Shown here in pieces: positions 48,278-57,229 of a stretch of 64,000 bases of DNA; the first letter of the stretch is position 1, and each line of letters begins with the position of its first letter. The stretch is taken from positions 1,488,001 to 1,552,000 of the forward strand of contig NZ_CP014989.1 in NCBI RefSeq assembly GCF_001685415.1. The letters run 5' to 3'. A model generated the notes under the pieces. That model was not told the origin of the DNA, searched no databases, and saw only the letters and a list, made by a program, of their open reading frames with translations. The position numbers and the translations under genes were made by a program. The stretch comes from Serinicoccus hydrothermalis (lineage in GTDB: Bacteria > Actinomycetota > Actinomycetes > Actinomycetales > Dermatophilaceae).

Positions 48278-49533
48278 CGTCTCAGGCTAACGACTGAGGT
48301 CGTGTATGCCGCGAGCACCACCGCGGCGAGCGCGGCGAGGACGCAGAGCCAGGCGTACCCGACGAGGTCCATGACCACCCCGGCCAGGGCTCCGCCGGCG
48401 GCGGCGGACAGGCCCATGACGAGGTCGGCGCCGCCCTGCACCGAGGCGCGCTGCCCGACCGGCACGGCCCCGGCGACGGTCCCGGAGCCGGCGACCATGG
48501 TGCAGGACCACCCCAGGCCGAGCAGGAAGAGACCGGCGGTCAGGCCCGGGGAGAAGCCGTCGTGGCTGATCCCGGCGAGCAGGCACGCCAGCACGAGGAG
48601 GACGGTGCCCAGCAGCACCACGGGCCGGGGCCCGAAGCGGTCGGTGAGCTGGCCGGTGACCGGGGCCAGGCCGTACATCCCGAGGATGTGCAGGCTGATG
48701 ACGAGGCCGATGAGCTCGATCTCGGCCTCCCCGTGCCGCATGTGCAGCGGCGTCATGACCATGACCGCGACCATGACCACGTGCCCCACCGTGAGCGCGG
48801 CGGTGCCCCACAGGGCGGCCGGGGTCGCCCGGATGAGGCGCAGACCGTCGCCGACGTTGCCCTGCCGGCCCACCGGCTGCTCGGTGTCCACCCCGGCCAG
48901 GCGGCGGGCGGTGAGGAGCGGGTCGGGCCGCAGCGCGAGCTGGAGGAGCACCGCGGCGAGCCCGAAGCCGATCGCGGAGAAGACCCAGGCCCCGGCGAGC
49001 GGCGGCAGCCCGAGCACGCCGGCGACGGCCTTGCCGGGGCCGACCATGTTGGGCCCCAGGACGGACCCGATCGTCGTGGCCCAGACCACCCAGCTGAGCT
49101 GACGTCCCCGGCGCTCGGGGGCGGCGAGATCGGTCGCGGCATACCGTGCCTGGCTGTTCGCCGTCGTCGAGGCACCGAAGAGCGTGGTGCCGACGAGCAG
49201 CATCCAGAAGGTGCCGGTGGCGGTGGCAGCGATCGCGAGCGCCGCCCCGAGCGCCCCGACGACATACGCCGCGGAGAGGCCGACCCGGCGGCCGCGGCGC
49301 CCCATGAGCGCGGCGATCGGGATGGTGAACAGCGCCCCGCCCAGGACCTGGGTGGTCGTGGCCAGGCCGGAGAGTGCGTCCCGGCCGCTGACGTCCGCCG
49401 CGACGATCGCCCCCACGGCGATGCCGCTGGCCACCCCGATGCCGCCCAGGGTCTGGCTGCCCATGAGGGTGAGGACGGTGCGGGACTGCAGCTGCGCCGT
49501 GTCCGTGGCGTCGAGGGCGTGGTCGGCGGTCAC
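48274..49533 (-). CDS. major facilitator superfamily transporter
   Basis: 419 residues, twelve membrane helices. The motif between helices 2 and 3 is LMGRRGRRVGLS, and the corresponding second-half loop is TGQLTDRFGPRPVV, both typical MFS A-motifs. Resembles multidrug-type DHA1 exporters; substrate unknown. GTG 49533 is used; no -10 box or strong ribosome site decides it. The stop overlaps the start of the helicase-like gene by four bases, an unusual pairing of a transporter with a DNA-protein gene. Confidence 0.88.
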   Translation of the reverse strand: MTADHALDATDTAQLQSRTVLTLMGSQTLGGIGVASGIAVGAIVAADVSGRDALSGLATTTQVLGGALFTIPIAALMGRRGRRVGLSAAYVVGALGAALAIAATATGTFWMLLVGTTLFGASTTANSQARYAATDLAAPERRGRQLSWVVWATTIGSVLGPNMVGPGKAVAGVLGLPPLAGAWVFSAIGFGLAAVLLQLALRPDPLLTARRLAGVDTEQPVGRQGNVGDGLRLIRATPAALWGTAALTVGHVVMVAVMVMTPLHMRHGEAEIELIGLVISLHILGMYGLAPVTGQLTDRFGPRPVVLLGTVLLVLACLLAGISHDGFSPGLTAGLFLLGLGWSCTMVAGSGTVAGAVPVGQRASVQGGADLVMGLSAAAGGALAGVVMDLVGYAWLCVLAALAAVVLAAYTTSVVSLRR

Positions 49534-49567
49534 GGGGGAAGTCTCGCAGCCCCGGGACGCGGGGGCA

Positions 49568-49912
49568 TCAGTGGATCTGGGTGCGCCAGCCCGCCGGGAC
49601 CCTGCCCGCCGGCCCGGGGGCGGGCTGGTCCTCGGGCCGGCTGGTGGGCGCCGCGAGCTGCGGGCCGAGCACACCGGTGCTCTTGGCATAGGACCAGAAC
49701 CAGTCCTCGCCGGGCTCGAAGCTCTGCACGACCGGGTGCCCGGTCTCCTCGAAGTGGGCGGTCGCGTGCTGGCCGGGCGAGCTGTCGCAGCAGCCCACGT
49801 GCCCGCACTCGGCGCACCGGCGCAGGTGCACCCACCAACCCTGGGCGTCGTCGCACTCCACGCACCCGGTGCCGCTCGGCGGCACGTCGGTCCTGATCCC
49901 CTCGACGGTCAT
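49568..49912 (-). CDS. UBP-type zinc finger domain protein
   Basis: 114 residues. Cys and His spaced as in the zf-UBP fold (CVECDDAQGWWVHLRRCAECGHV, then GCCDSSPGQHATAHFEETGHPVV), ending with the conserved EDWFWSYAK. In bacteria these short proteins are widespread in actinobacteria and of unknown role; there is no ubiquitin-like partner here. ATG 49912 has a GGGAG ribosome site. Confidence 0.9.
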   Translation of the reverse strand: MTVEGIRTDVPPSGTGCVECDDAQGWWVHLRRCAECGHVGCCDSSPGQHATAHFEETGHPVVQSFEPGEDWFWSYAKSTGVLGPQLAAPTSRPEDQPAPGPAGRVPAGWRTQIH

Positions 49913-50051
49913 GGCTGCTCCCTCTCCTAGGCTCGTCCCATTCACGCACGAGCGGGGGTATGCCGTCCACGGGTCGGCCTCGGGCGATGAGTTCCCGGCG
50001 GGTCAGCGGTCAGGATGGGACACACGAGCGAACCCGAGGAGAGGACGAGCG

Positions 50052-50525
50052 ATGAGCGAGCAGCAGCCCACGACCGAGGACGTCGAGCCGTTCCGCGCCG
50101 TGGTGGTCACCGGGACGGGCGTGCCGGTGGAGGACCTGCGCGACTTCTTCGACAGCGGCTTCCAGCGGCTGGGCGCCGCGCTGCAGGCGCAGGGCGGACC
50201 GCCCGCCGGTCCCGCCTTCGCGGCCTACGACCGCCAGCCGTCGGAGACCGTGGACCTGCGGATCGGCTTCCCGGTCGGCCCCGCCGTCGTCGCCGCCGAA
50301 GGGGTCGAGGTCATCGACGTCCCCGGCGGACGGGTGGCCCGCCTGGTGCACGAGGGAGGCTACGACGACCTGTCCGGCTCCTGGGACCGGCTGGTGACCT
50401 GGGCCCTGGAGCAGGGCGAGCGGCCGGCCGGCTGGTTCTACGAGGAGTACCTCACCGAGCCCACCCCTGACGCGGACCCGGCCGACATGCGCACCCGGCT
50501 GACGCTGCCGCTCCAGCCGGCCTGA
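50052..50525 (+). CDS. GyrI-like small-molecule-binding domain protein
   Basis: 157 residues, a stand-alone effector-binding domain as in GyrI/AraC C-termini: FRAVVVTGTGVPVEDLRDFFDSGF, DLRIGFPVG, VEVIDVPGGRVARLVHEGGYDDL and WFYEEYLTEP are the expected strands and helices. No DNA-binding part is attached. Possibly binds or hydrolyses toxic small molecules. Start ATG 50052 follows a GAGGAGAGG purine run. Confidence 0.87.
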   Translation: MSEQQPTTEDVEPFRAVVVTGTGVPVEDLRDFFDSGFQRLGAALQAQGGPPAGPAFAAYDRQPSETVDLRIGFPVGPAVVAAEGVEVIDVPGGRVARLVHEGGYDDLSGSWDRLVTWALEQGERPAGWFYEEYLTEPTPDADPADMRTRLTLPLQPA

Positions 50526-50540
50526 CCCGGCCTCCCAGCC

Positions 50541-51158
50541 TCACCGGTCTGCGTCCGCCCCGTCGTCCGACAGCTGACCTCGGCGGCGCAGCACCACGAA
50601 GGTCGCCACGGCCAGCACGAGGCCGGCGAGGATCGTCAGGAGCGTGCTGGCCGTGCTGCCGAGCGCCTGGGAGAGCAGGATCCGGCTCTGCGACGTCGGG
50701 TCGGACAGGATCACCGCGACGAAGACCGCGACCAGGACGGTCGCGAGCATCATCGGGACCCTGGCCCACCACCCGGAGAGGCCCGAGCGCTGCTGCAGCA
50801 GCCGGCCGGCCTTGAGGATGCGCCCGGCACGCACCAGCCGCAGCGCCCCGACGACGCGAAGCAGCCGCAGCAGCTGGACCGGGCCGACCGCCAGCACCAC
50901 GGCGGCCACGACGGCGAGCGTCAGCAGCACGAGCCACCAGTGCCGCAGCAGCCAGGCGCGCCGGTCCTCGGCCACGGCGAAGAGGATCACCGTCTCGGCC
51001 ACGAGGACCGCCCCGGTCAGCCAGTTCGCGACGGTGCCGACGGTCGAGTAGGGCTCGGCGAGCAGGGTCAGGAAGACCGCGGGGACCGAGGCGAGCGCCG
51101 CGACCAGCACGGGCAGCGCCAGCCGCTCCTCCCACTCCTCCTCGCGGCTGCGGGCCAC
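50541..51158 (-). CDS. voltage-sensor-like membrane protein without a recognisable ion-selectivity filter
   Basis: 205 residues, six hydrophobic segments. Segment 4 has basic residues at every third place (Arg98, 101, 107, 110, 113, Lys116, Arg119), the hallmark of a voltage-sensor S4. Between the last two helices (about 136-151 and 172-190), where a potassium channel would carry TVGYG, the sequence is PTSQSRILLSQALGSTAS, with no filter. GTG 51158 has AGGAGG upstream; the longer frame runs into tRNA-Arg. Related to ion transporter families, but conduction is doubtful. Confidence 0.75.
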   Translation of the reverse strand: MARSREEEWEERLALPVLVAALASVPAVFLTLLAEPYSTVGTVANWLTGAVLVAETVILFAVAEDRRAWLLRHWWLVLLTLAVVAAVVLAVGPVQLLRLLRVVGALRLVRAGRILKAGRLLQQRSGLSGWWARVPMMLATVLVAVFVAVILSDPTSQSRILLSQALGSTASTLLTILAGLVLAVATFVVLRRRGQLSDDGADADR

Positions 51159-51172
51159 GGTCACCTCCTGCG

Positions 51173-51245
51173 TGCCCCCGGCAGGATTCGAACCTGCGAC
51201 ACCCGCTTTAGGAGAGCGGTGCTCTATCCCCTGAGCTACGAGGGC
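51173..51245 (-). tRNA. tRNA-Arg (anticodon CCT)
   Basis: 73-nt cloverleaf: acceptor GCCCTCG/CGGGGGC (one G-T), D arm GCTC/GAGC, anticodon stem CCGCT/AGCGG around CTCCTAA with anticodon CCT (reads AGG), and T arm GCAGG/CCTGC around TTCGAAT. CCA is not encoded. Only 14 bp separate it from the start of the membrane protein gene on the same strand. Confidence 0.93.
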
Positions 51246-51328
51246 GCACCGGGTCGCGCCCGGAACCGGCACATCCTCTCATGCGGGAGCCCGCCGACCG
51301 GGTGCTCCCCACGACCTCCGGCACGCCT

Positions 51329-51352
51329 GAGCCCCCGCCGTGGCGGGGGCTC
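51329..51352 (-). terminator. terminator after the SRPBCC gene
   Basis: Perfect 11-bp arms GAGCCCCCGCC and GGCGGGGGCTC with a minimal loop, 13 bases after the stop of the SRPBCC gene on the minus strand. Confidence 0.8.
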
Positions 51353-51365
51353 GGGCGGGTCGGGC

Positions 51366-51830
51366 TCAGCCGGTGGCGGCCGCGGCGAGGTTGCCGAGGC
51401 TGGTCTCCAGCTCCTCCTCCTGGACGAGGGGGAAGCTCACTTTGGTGAGCAGCTCGGGGTCGGTCACCTTGCCCCAGTCGTAGGTGAGCTGCACCTCGGT
51501 GCTGTCCGGGCCCTGGGGGGTCAGCTCCCAGACCCACTCCCAGCCCTTGGGCTCGGTGCCGGCCGGTGCGGTCTGCCAGGCCACCAGCTTGTCCTTGGCG
51601 TAGCCGGTGACGTGGTTGTCGGTCTGGTAGTCGCCGCCCATGTGCTCGCCGGACATGTTCATGGTGAAGACCTGCCCGGTCTCGGTGATCCGGTCGCCGT
51701 GGTCGACGGACTGCACGAAGCCGGAGCCGTCGATCGCGACGTGGTTCTCCGGGAGGGTGAGCACCTCGAAGACGTCCTTGGCGGACACGTCGATGGTGCG
51801 GCTGACGGTGATGCTCGTCTGATCGCTCAT
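51366..51830 (-). CDS. SRPBCC (START-like) domain protein
   Basis: 154 residues. Opens with the typical SRPBCC start (ITVSRTIDVSAKDVFEVLTLPENHVAIDGSG) and has a hydrophobic-pocket-forming beta sheet and a C-terminal helix (LVQEEELETSLGNLAAAA). Binds an unknown hydrophobic ligand. ATG 51830 is leaderless: TAGCGT (rc of 51838-51843) lies seven bases upstream. Divergent from an OsmC-type gene, and ended by its own terminator. Confidence 0.9.
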   Translation of the reverse strand: MSDQTSITVSRTIDVSAKDVFEVLTLPENHVAIDGSGFVQSVDHGDRITETGQVFTMNMSGEHMGGDYQTDNHVTGYAKDKLVAWQTAPAGTEPKGWEWVWELTPQGPDSTEVQLTYDWGKVTDPELLTKVSFPLVQEEELETSLGNLAAAATG

Positions 51831-51907
51831 GGGGCCGACGCTAACGAGGCGGGCGCCGCGACGCGAGCCGAGACGGGCGAGCGCCCGCGACCTGCGACGC
51901 TGGGCGC

Positions 51908-52387
51908 ATGGCGACGCACACCTACGAGCTGGGGCTCACCTGGACCGGCAACCGCGGCTCGGGCACGTCCGGCTACCGCGACTACGACCGCTCGGTCCTG
52001 GCCCGCAGCGTGGGTATGCCGGATCTCCCGCTCTCCGCGGACCGCGCCTTCCGCGGCGACGCCGGGCGGTGGAACCCCGAGGTGCTGCTGCTCGCGGCGC
52101 TGAGCGAGTGCCACCTGCTGTCGCTGCTGCACGTGGCGGTGACGCACGGCGTCACGGTCGTGGACTACACGGACGCACCCGTGGGCACCATGGAGCAGTC
52201 CGGGATCGGCGGTCGGTTCACCCGGGTCCTGCTGCGCCCCGTGGTGACGGTCACGGACACCGAGCACGTCGAGCTCCTGCCGCAGCTGCACGCGGAGGCG
52301 GCGCGGGCCTGCTTCATCGCCTCCTCGGTGAACTTCCCCGTGGACCACGACCCACGGACGGTCGTGGCGCCGCCGCCCGCGACCTGA
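51908..52387 (+). CDS. OsmC-family peroxiredoxin-like protein
   Basis: 159 residues. The two reactive cysteines are present in LSECHLLSLLHVA and ARACFIASSVNFPV, with the N-terminal SGYRDYDR segment. OsmC proteins reduce organic hydroperoxides using the two-cysteine pair. Start ATG 51908; the weak GACGCT eight bases upstream is a poor -10. Convergent with the YhaN-like gene, five bases apart. Confidence 0.9.
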   Translation: MATHTYELGLTWTGNRGSGTSGYRDYDRSVLARSVGMPDLPLSADRAFRGDAGRWNPEVLLLAALSECHLLSLLHVAVTHGVTVVDYTDAPVGTMEQSGIGGRFTRVLLRPVVTVTDTEHVELLPQLHAEAARACFIASSVNFPVDHDPRTVVAPPPAT

Positions 52388-52392
52388 GGCGG

Positions 52393-55092
52393 CTACGAGG
52401 CCTGCAGCCGGACCGTCCGGGCCCCCGGGATCGAGGCATACCGGTCCGGGGTGCAGGTGAGGAGCACCACCTGCACGTCCTCCCCACCGGCGGCCCCACC
52501 CCCGAGCACCTGGCTCATCTGCTCCAGCCGGTCCGGGTCGGTCCACCCCAGGGCGTCGTCGATGACCACCGGCACACCCCGCGCCGGGTCCACCAGCTGT
52601 GCCACGGCCAGCCGGGCCAGGATGCCGAGCTGCTCCCTGGCCCCGCCGGAGAGCTGGTCGTGCGGCACGGTGGTGCCGTGCAGGGTCCGGGCGACGACGC
52701 TCAGCTGCTCGTCGACGGTGACGCCGAAGGTCTGGCCGTAGACCCGCCGACCGAGCCGCTCCAGCGCCTCGGTGAAGGGTCGGACGTAAGCCCGGTGGGC
52801 CGCGTCGCGGTGCTCGTGCAGCGTGGTCCGCAGGTGCCGTGCCGCCCGGGCCCGTCGGTCGAGCGCGACGAGCCGTCGCTCGGCCTCGTCCAGGCCCGCG
52901 ACGGCGAGGTCGTACAGCTCCTGGCGCCCCTCGCCGGCCGCCTGCTCGACGTGCCCGGTGAGGGTGTGCATCCGGTCCCGCGCCTCCCCGAGCTCGTGCT
53001 GCGCCCGGGTCAGGGCGCCCTCGGCGCGCGCGAGCGCGGCCGTGACGGCGTCCGCCCCGGCGTCGCTGAGGGCCGTCCGCGCCGCCTCGGCCCGCACCCG
53101 GGCCTCCTCCAGCGTGGCCGTCCGGCTGCTGGCCCCGGCCGCCAGCTCGTCGTCGCTCGCGACCTCGCGGGACCCGGACAGCTCGGTGACGGCACGGTCG
53201 TGCCGGGCCCGCTCACCCTCGACGCGCCCGACGAGACGGTCCAGCTCGGCCTGGACCCTGCGGGCCTCCTCCCGCCGTGCGCTCATGGTCGCGCCCGCGC
53301 CGCGCCGCGCCTCACGGGCCTCCCGCAGCTTCCGCCCGGCCGCGTGCTCCGCCTGACGCGCGGCGTCCACGTCGCCGCCGGGCTGCCACTCCTCGACGTC
53401 CGCCGTCGCCACCGTGAACCGGTGGCGCGCCTGCTCGAGGCGCCGCAGCAGGCTCGGCGCGGCGGCGCCGGCCTCCACCTGCGGCAGGTCCGCCGCGGCG
53501 CCGTGGGCGCGCAGCACGGACTCCAGGTCGCGTCGCGCCTCGCGCCACGTCGCCTCCGCGGTCTCCGTCGCCCGCGCCGCGGTCCGGAGCCCGTCCAGGT
53601 CCGTGTGGCCGGCGCGGTCCAGCGACGAGACGAGGGCTTCCCGCGCACGGTCCAGGGCGGCCACGCGTCCCGCGGAGTCCGCCGCCGCGCGCACGACCAC
53701 GTGGGCCGCTCCCGGCACGTCCACCTCCAGGTCGTCGGTGGCGACGAACGTCCGTTCCTCGCCGGCGCTCACGGGGCCGTCCTCCTGATCGGCGCCCCGC
53801 ACCGTCACCCCCGAGCCGTCCGACAGCGCACGGACGACGACGCGCGGGCTGGCGGCCTCGTGGCGGGCCCGCTGGACCTCGAGCTCGTGCGCCAGCGCCT
53901 CGACCTCGCGGACCGTCTCACGGGTGACCGGTCGTGCGGGGACGGCCTCGCGTGCCCGGTCCACGGCGGCGGCCCGCTGGTCGATCTCGGCGAGCACGCC
54001 CTCGAGCCGCCGGACCTCCTCGTGCTGCTCCAGGCGGTCCAGCTCGGCCCGGGCCTCTTCGAGCCGCGTCTCGGCCGTCTCGACCAGGGCCTCGGTGCGG
54101 CGCGTCTCCCCCTGCGCCCCCTCGACCTGGGAGAGGAGCTCCTGCGCCGCACGGGCGAGCCGGTCCATCTGCTCCTCGTGCCCGGCGAGCACCTCCTCGA
54201 GGTCGGCGACCTCGCGCACCTGGATGCGCCGTCGCCCGACCTCCGCCTCGGCGGCCCGCGCGAGCTCAGCGGCCTCACCCAGGCGCGCGGAGGCGGACTC
54301 CTCCGCGGCGACGAGCGCGGCGATCCCGGCGGCCCGGTCCTGCGCCCCGGTGAGCGCGCCCCGCGCCTCGTCCGCCTCGCCGGTCAGGGCAGCGACCCGC
54401 TCCCGCGCGGTGGCCAGCAGCTCCAGCAGCTCCTCGGCCTCCACGACCCGGCGATGGGCCTCGGCGACCTCGGACTGGGACTGCGCGTGGTCGGCGATCG
54501 CGGCCTTGTAGTCGCCCGTGGGCCGGCCGGTGCGCGCGGTGAAGTAGCTGAGGTACTCCTCCTCCACGAGGTCCAGCACCCGCTCCCCGCCACCGTCGTG
54601 CAGGTGCGCGTCCGCGGCGGTGTCCAGGGCCTCGCGCAGCACGCCGCTGGAGACCAGCGGCAGCACCGTCCCGTCCCCCGACTGGGTCAGCCGCAGCGCC
54701 TCCCAGAGCGTCGTGTCCAGGCACCCGCGCAGGAGCTGCTCCAGCCGCTCCTGGGCCGCCGACCCCGTGAGCTGCTCCGGCCGGGGCGCCAGCACCTCCA
54801 GCTCGGTCATCGGGCTGCGCAACCACCGCTTGGCCAGCCGCAGCCGCTGGCCGTCGAGGGTGAACTCGGCCTCGACGTAGGGCCCGACGTCGCGGCCGAT
54901 CGGCTGCAGCGCCTGGGCCCGCGCGCTGCGGGACGTCGACTTCAGCTCGAGCAGCCGGTCGAAGGCCTCGAGCAGCGTCGACTTGCCGATCTCGTTGGGG
55001 CCCTCGACCACCACGACACCGCTCTCCGGCAGGTGCACGGTGCGCTCGGCGACGCCCCGGACGTCGCGCAGGGTGATCCGGTGCAGCCTCAC
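52393..55092 (-). CDS. SMC/Rad50-like ATPase of the SbcC/YhaN type, no zinc hook
   Basis: 899 residues. N-terminal Walker A GPNEIGKST (about 34-42) and C-terminal LSGGAREQLG with VPVVIDDALGWTD (Walker B with Asp in place of the usual Glu, as in YhaN) frame two long coiled coils. Mid-protein, where SbcC has its CxxC zinc hook, there is instead a beta-rich segment of about 70 residues (VVVRALSDGSGVTVRG, then TDDLEVDVPGAAHVVV) without cysteine. GTG 55092 overlaps the nuclease gene stop (GTGA). Should form a nuclease-ATPase complex acting on DNA ends. Confidence 0.88.
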   Translation of the reverse strand: MRLHRITLRDVRGVAERTVHLPESGVVVVEGPNEIGKSTLLEAFDRLLELKSTSRSARAQALQPIGRDVGPYVEAEFTLDGQRLRLAKRWLRSPMTELEVLAPRPEQLTGSAAQERLEQLLRGCLDTTLWEALRLTQSGDGTVLPLVSSGVLREALDTAADAHLHDGGGERVLDLVEEEYLSYFTARTGRPTGDYKAAIADHAQSQSEVAEAHRRVVEAEELLELLATARERVAALTGEADEARGALTGAQDRAAGIAALVAAEESASARLGEAAELARAAEAEVGRRRIQVREVADLEEVLAGHEEQMDRLARAAQELLSQVEGAQGETRRTEALVETAETRLEEARAELDRLEQHEEVRRLEGVLAEIDQRAAAVDRAREAVPARPVTRETVREVEALAHELEVQRARHEAASPRVVVRALSDGSGVTVRGADQEDGPVSAGEERTFVATDDLEVDVPGAAHVVVRAAADSAGRVAALDRAREALVSSLDRAGHTDLDGLRTAARATETAEATWREARRDLESVLRAHGAAADLPQVEAGAAAPSLLRRLEQARHRFTVATADVEEWQPGGDVDAARQAEHAAGRKLREAREARRGAGATMSARREEARRVQAELDRLVGRVEGERARHDRAVTELSGSREVASDDELAAGASSRTATLEEARVRAEAARTALSDAGADAVTAALARAEGALTRAQHELGEARDRMHTLTGHVEQAAGEGRQELYDLAVAGLDEAERRLVALDRRARAARHLRTTLHEHRDAAHRAYVRPFTEALERLGRRVYGQTFGVTVDEQLSVVARTLHGTTVPHDQLSGGAREQLGILARLAVAQLVDPARGVPVVIDDALGWTDPDRLEQMSQVLGGGAAGGEDVQVVLLTCTPDRYASIPGARTVRLQAS

Positions 55093-56318
55093 GACCCGCT
55101 CCTGCTCAGCCGGTAGAGCAGCGCGAGGGCGTCGCGCGCGCTCGCCTCGTCGTCCGGCCGCCCGGCCAGGAAGGGCGCCGACGACGTCTCGACCGGGGCC
55201 TCCTGCGCGGACGGGGAACCAGCGGGCGCGGGGCGCTGCGCCTCGGCGCGGATCTCCTCGACCGCCGGTCCCAGGAAGCCGCCGAGCTCCAGCTCCGCCC
55301 AGGCGGCGTCGTCGTCGGCCACCACCAGGTCCCGGTGCTGCTCGCGCTCGACCAGTGCCCCCAGCCGGTCGGCGTGCCGACCGCGCACCTCCTCCAGGCG
55401 CGCGTGCTCCACGACGCCGAGCATGCCCCGCAGGTTGAGGAAGACGACAGTGCGGTCCGGGTCGGGCAGCGCCGCGAGCTCGGCGTCGAGCGACGCCACG
55501 TCGGCGTCGGAGTCGACCTGCCGGTCGAGCACGGTGAAGCCCCAGGTCCCGACGCGGTGCCCCCGCACCCGGACCCTCTCCCCGGACGGCGCGCCCGGGT
55601 CGACCTCCACGACGAGCGCCTCCCCCGGGGCCACCTCCGTCTCCCGGGTGGGCTCCGGCGTGCCGGCATACTGCAGGTCGGCACGCCCGGCGACCTCGGT
55701 GCGCGAGTGGCGGTCGCCGAGGGCGACGTAGTGGACCTGCCCGGCGTCGAGGGCCTGGACCAGCGGCCCGGTCGCGATCGTCGCGTGGTCGCGCCACTCC
55801 GGGTCGAAGGTGTCGACGCCGCCGTGCCCGACGACCACCCGGGTCACCCCCTCGGGCGCCGGCCCGGGCGGGAGCAGGCCCATCGCCTCGGCCACGAGGT
55901 CGCGCCCCGGGTGCTTGCTCTCCCACGGCGCGGCGACCAGCTCCACGCCCGGGGACACCTCGTGCACCCCGGCACGCTCCAGCACGTGCACGTGGCCGGG
56001 CCGTTCTGCGAGGAAGAGCGCGGAGCGGTAGACCGAGGCGGCGTCGAGCGGGTCGTGGTTGCCGGGCAGGAGGTAGACCGGCACCGGCACGGTGCGCAGC
56101 GCGTCGAGCGCCCGACGCACCGTGCGCCCGGTCAGGTGGTTGCTCTCGAAGACGTCGCCGCAGACGACGACGAAGGCGCAGTCCTGCGCCGCCGCGACCT
56201 CCCCCAGACGCCGGATCGCGTCGGTCCGGGCGGCCGTGAAGCGCGACTGTGCCTCGGGCTCGAGGAAGCGGCGGGTCATGCCGATCTGCCAGTCCGCCGT
56301 GTGCAGGAACCGGACCAT
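55089..56318 (-). CDS. SbcD/YhaO-type metallophosphoesterase (DNA exonuclease)
   Basis: 409 residues. Calcineurin-like metal motifs: FLHTADWQIG, VVVCGDVFESNHL, YLLPGNHDPLD, VVGHGGVD and YVALGDRHSR. The remainder is a capping and ATPase-binding region with a disordered Pro/Ala stretch. ATG 56318 is preferred to 56324 because AGGAGG lies eight bases before it and only two before the other. Transcribed ahead of, and overlapping, the ATPase gene. Confidence 0.92.
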   Translation of the reverse strand: MVRFLHTADWQIGMTRRFLEPEAQSRFTAARTDAIRRLGEVAAAQDCAFVVVCGDVFESNHLTGRTVRRALDALRTVPVPVYLLPGNHDPLDAASVYRSALFLAERPGHVHVLERAGVHEVSPGVELVAAPWESKHPGRDLVAEAMGLLPPGPAPEGVTRVVVGHGGVDTFDPEWRDHATIATGPLVQALDAGQVHYVALGDRHSRTEVAGRADLQYAGTPEPTRETEVAPGEALVVEVDPGAPSGERVRVRGHRVGTWGFTVLDRQVDSDADVASLDAELAALPDPDRTVVFLNLRGMLGVVEHARLEEVRGRHADRLGALVEREQHRDLVVADDDAAWAELELGGFLGPAVEEIRAEAQRPAPAGSPSAQEAPVETSSAPFLAGRPDDEASARDALALLYRLSRSGS

Positions 56319-56421
56319 CGTCATCGCCTCCTCTCACCGGTGCACCAGGTCGTCCCTCCACCGTAGGAGAGGCCGCCGACAGACCCGCGGACCACGCGGC
56401 CCGTGTCGCCTCCCGACCGCG

Positions 56422-56790
56422 TCACACCAGGAGCCGGGCGAGCGCATACCCCCCGGCCGCGGCCCCGAGACCCAGCAGCAGCGTCGCACCCAGGTATGCC
56501 CCGGCCCGGTCCCGGTCGCGCCCGCCGAGCTCACAGGTCTGGACGGCGAGGGTGCTCCACGTCGTGAGCGCACCGCACAGACCCGTGCCGAGCAGCAGGA
56601 AGAGCCAGGGGGCGAGGGCGTCGGCCAGCCCGACGAGCACGCCCAGCGCGGCCGCCCCGACGAGGTTGACGAGCAGCACGCCCCGCACCGGGCCCAGCGG
56701 GGGGCGGGAGAGCAGGTGCCGGAGCATCGCCCCGACCGCGCCGCCCGCCGCCACGAGGGCGGCCGCGAGGAGCCACGGCATACCGCTCAC
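56422..56790 (-). CDS. crcB: fluoride exporter CrcB/Fluc, second subunit
   Basis: 122 residues, four membrane helices; GGAVGAMLRHLLS, VNLVGAAALGVLVG and GTGLCGALTTWSTLAVQT are the Fluc motifs (Asn in helix 2, Thr-Ser in the break of helix 3). Fluc channels are dual-topology dimers; tandem genes usually make heterodimers. GTG 56790 overlaps the stop of the first copy (GTGA). Confidence 0.95.
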   Translation of the reverse strand: MSGMPWLLAAALVAAGGAVGAMLRHLLSRPPLGPVRGVLLVNLVGAAALGVLVGLADALAPWLFLLLGTGLCGALTTWSTLAVQTCELGGRDRDRAGAYLGATLLLGLGAAAGGYALARLLV

Positions 56791-57194
56791 GAGGCACCAC
56801 CCCGCGCCAGCCGCGCCCCCAGACCCGCCGCGGCGACGCAGAGCGCGGCGGTGACCACGAGGTAGACGAGCCCCACGAGGGGGTCGACCCGGCCGAGCAG
56901 GGCGGTCTGCACGGCATACGTGGAGAAGGTCGTGAACCCCCCGAGCAGCCCGGTCCCCACGCCGGGCCGTAGCCAGTGGGGGTGGCGGTGCCGGTCGTCG
57001 TGCACGACCAGCCAGCCCAGGGCGGCGCTGCCCAGCACGTTGGTGACCAGGGTCGCCCAGGGCCAGCCGGAGCCGGCCGGGAGCAGCAGCTCGAGGCACC
57101 AGCGCAGCACCGCACCGAGCCCGCCGCCGACCGCGACGGCCAGGAGGGTGGGGACGTGCCGGGTCGCGGGCGCAGGGGCCTGGGACGAGGACAC
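56787..57194 (-). CDS. crcB: fluoride exporter CrcB/Fluc, first subunit
   Basis: 135 residues; GGGLGAVLRWCLELLLP, VTNVLGSAALGWLVV and GTGLLGGFTTFSTYAVQT are the matching motifs. A basic HDDRHRHPHWLRP loop sets its topology opposite to the other copy. GTG 57194 is leaderless, with TAGGGT (rc of 57201-57206) six bases upstream. I see no fluoride riboswitch in the 35-bp gap to the divergent gene. Confidence 0.95.
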   Translation of the reverse strand: MSSSQAPAPATRHVPTLLAVAVGGGLGAVLRWCLELLLPAGSGWPWATLVTNVLGSAALGWLVVHDDRHRHPHWLRPGVGTGLLGGFTTFSTYAVQTALLGRVDPLVGLVYLVVTAALCVAAAGLGARLARGGAS

Positions 57195-57229
57195 GGTGCG
57201 ACCCTATCCGCGGTCGTACACTGGAGTTC

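Noticed and set aside
44496-49533. Complete restriction-modification or defence island
   Set aside because: No methyltransferase, recombinase or other defence gene is adjacent; the helicase-like protein lacks catalytic residues.
57195-57229. Fluoride riboswitch ahead of crcB
   Set aside because: The predicted crcB transcript is leaderless and the gap is too short; no crcB motif is seen.
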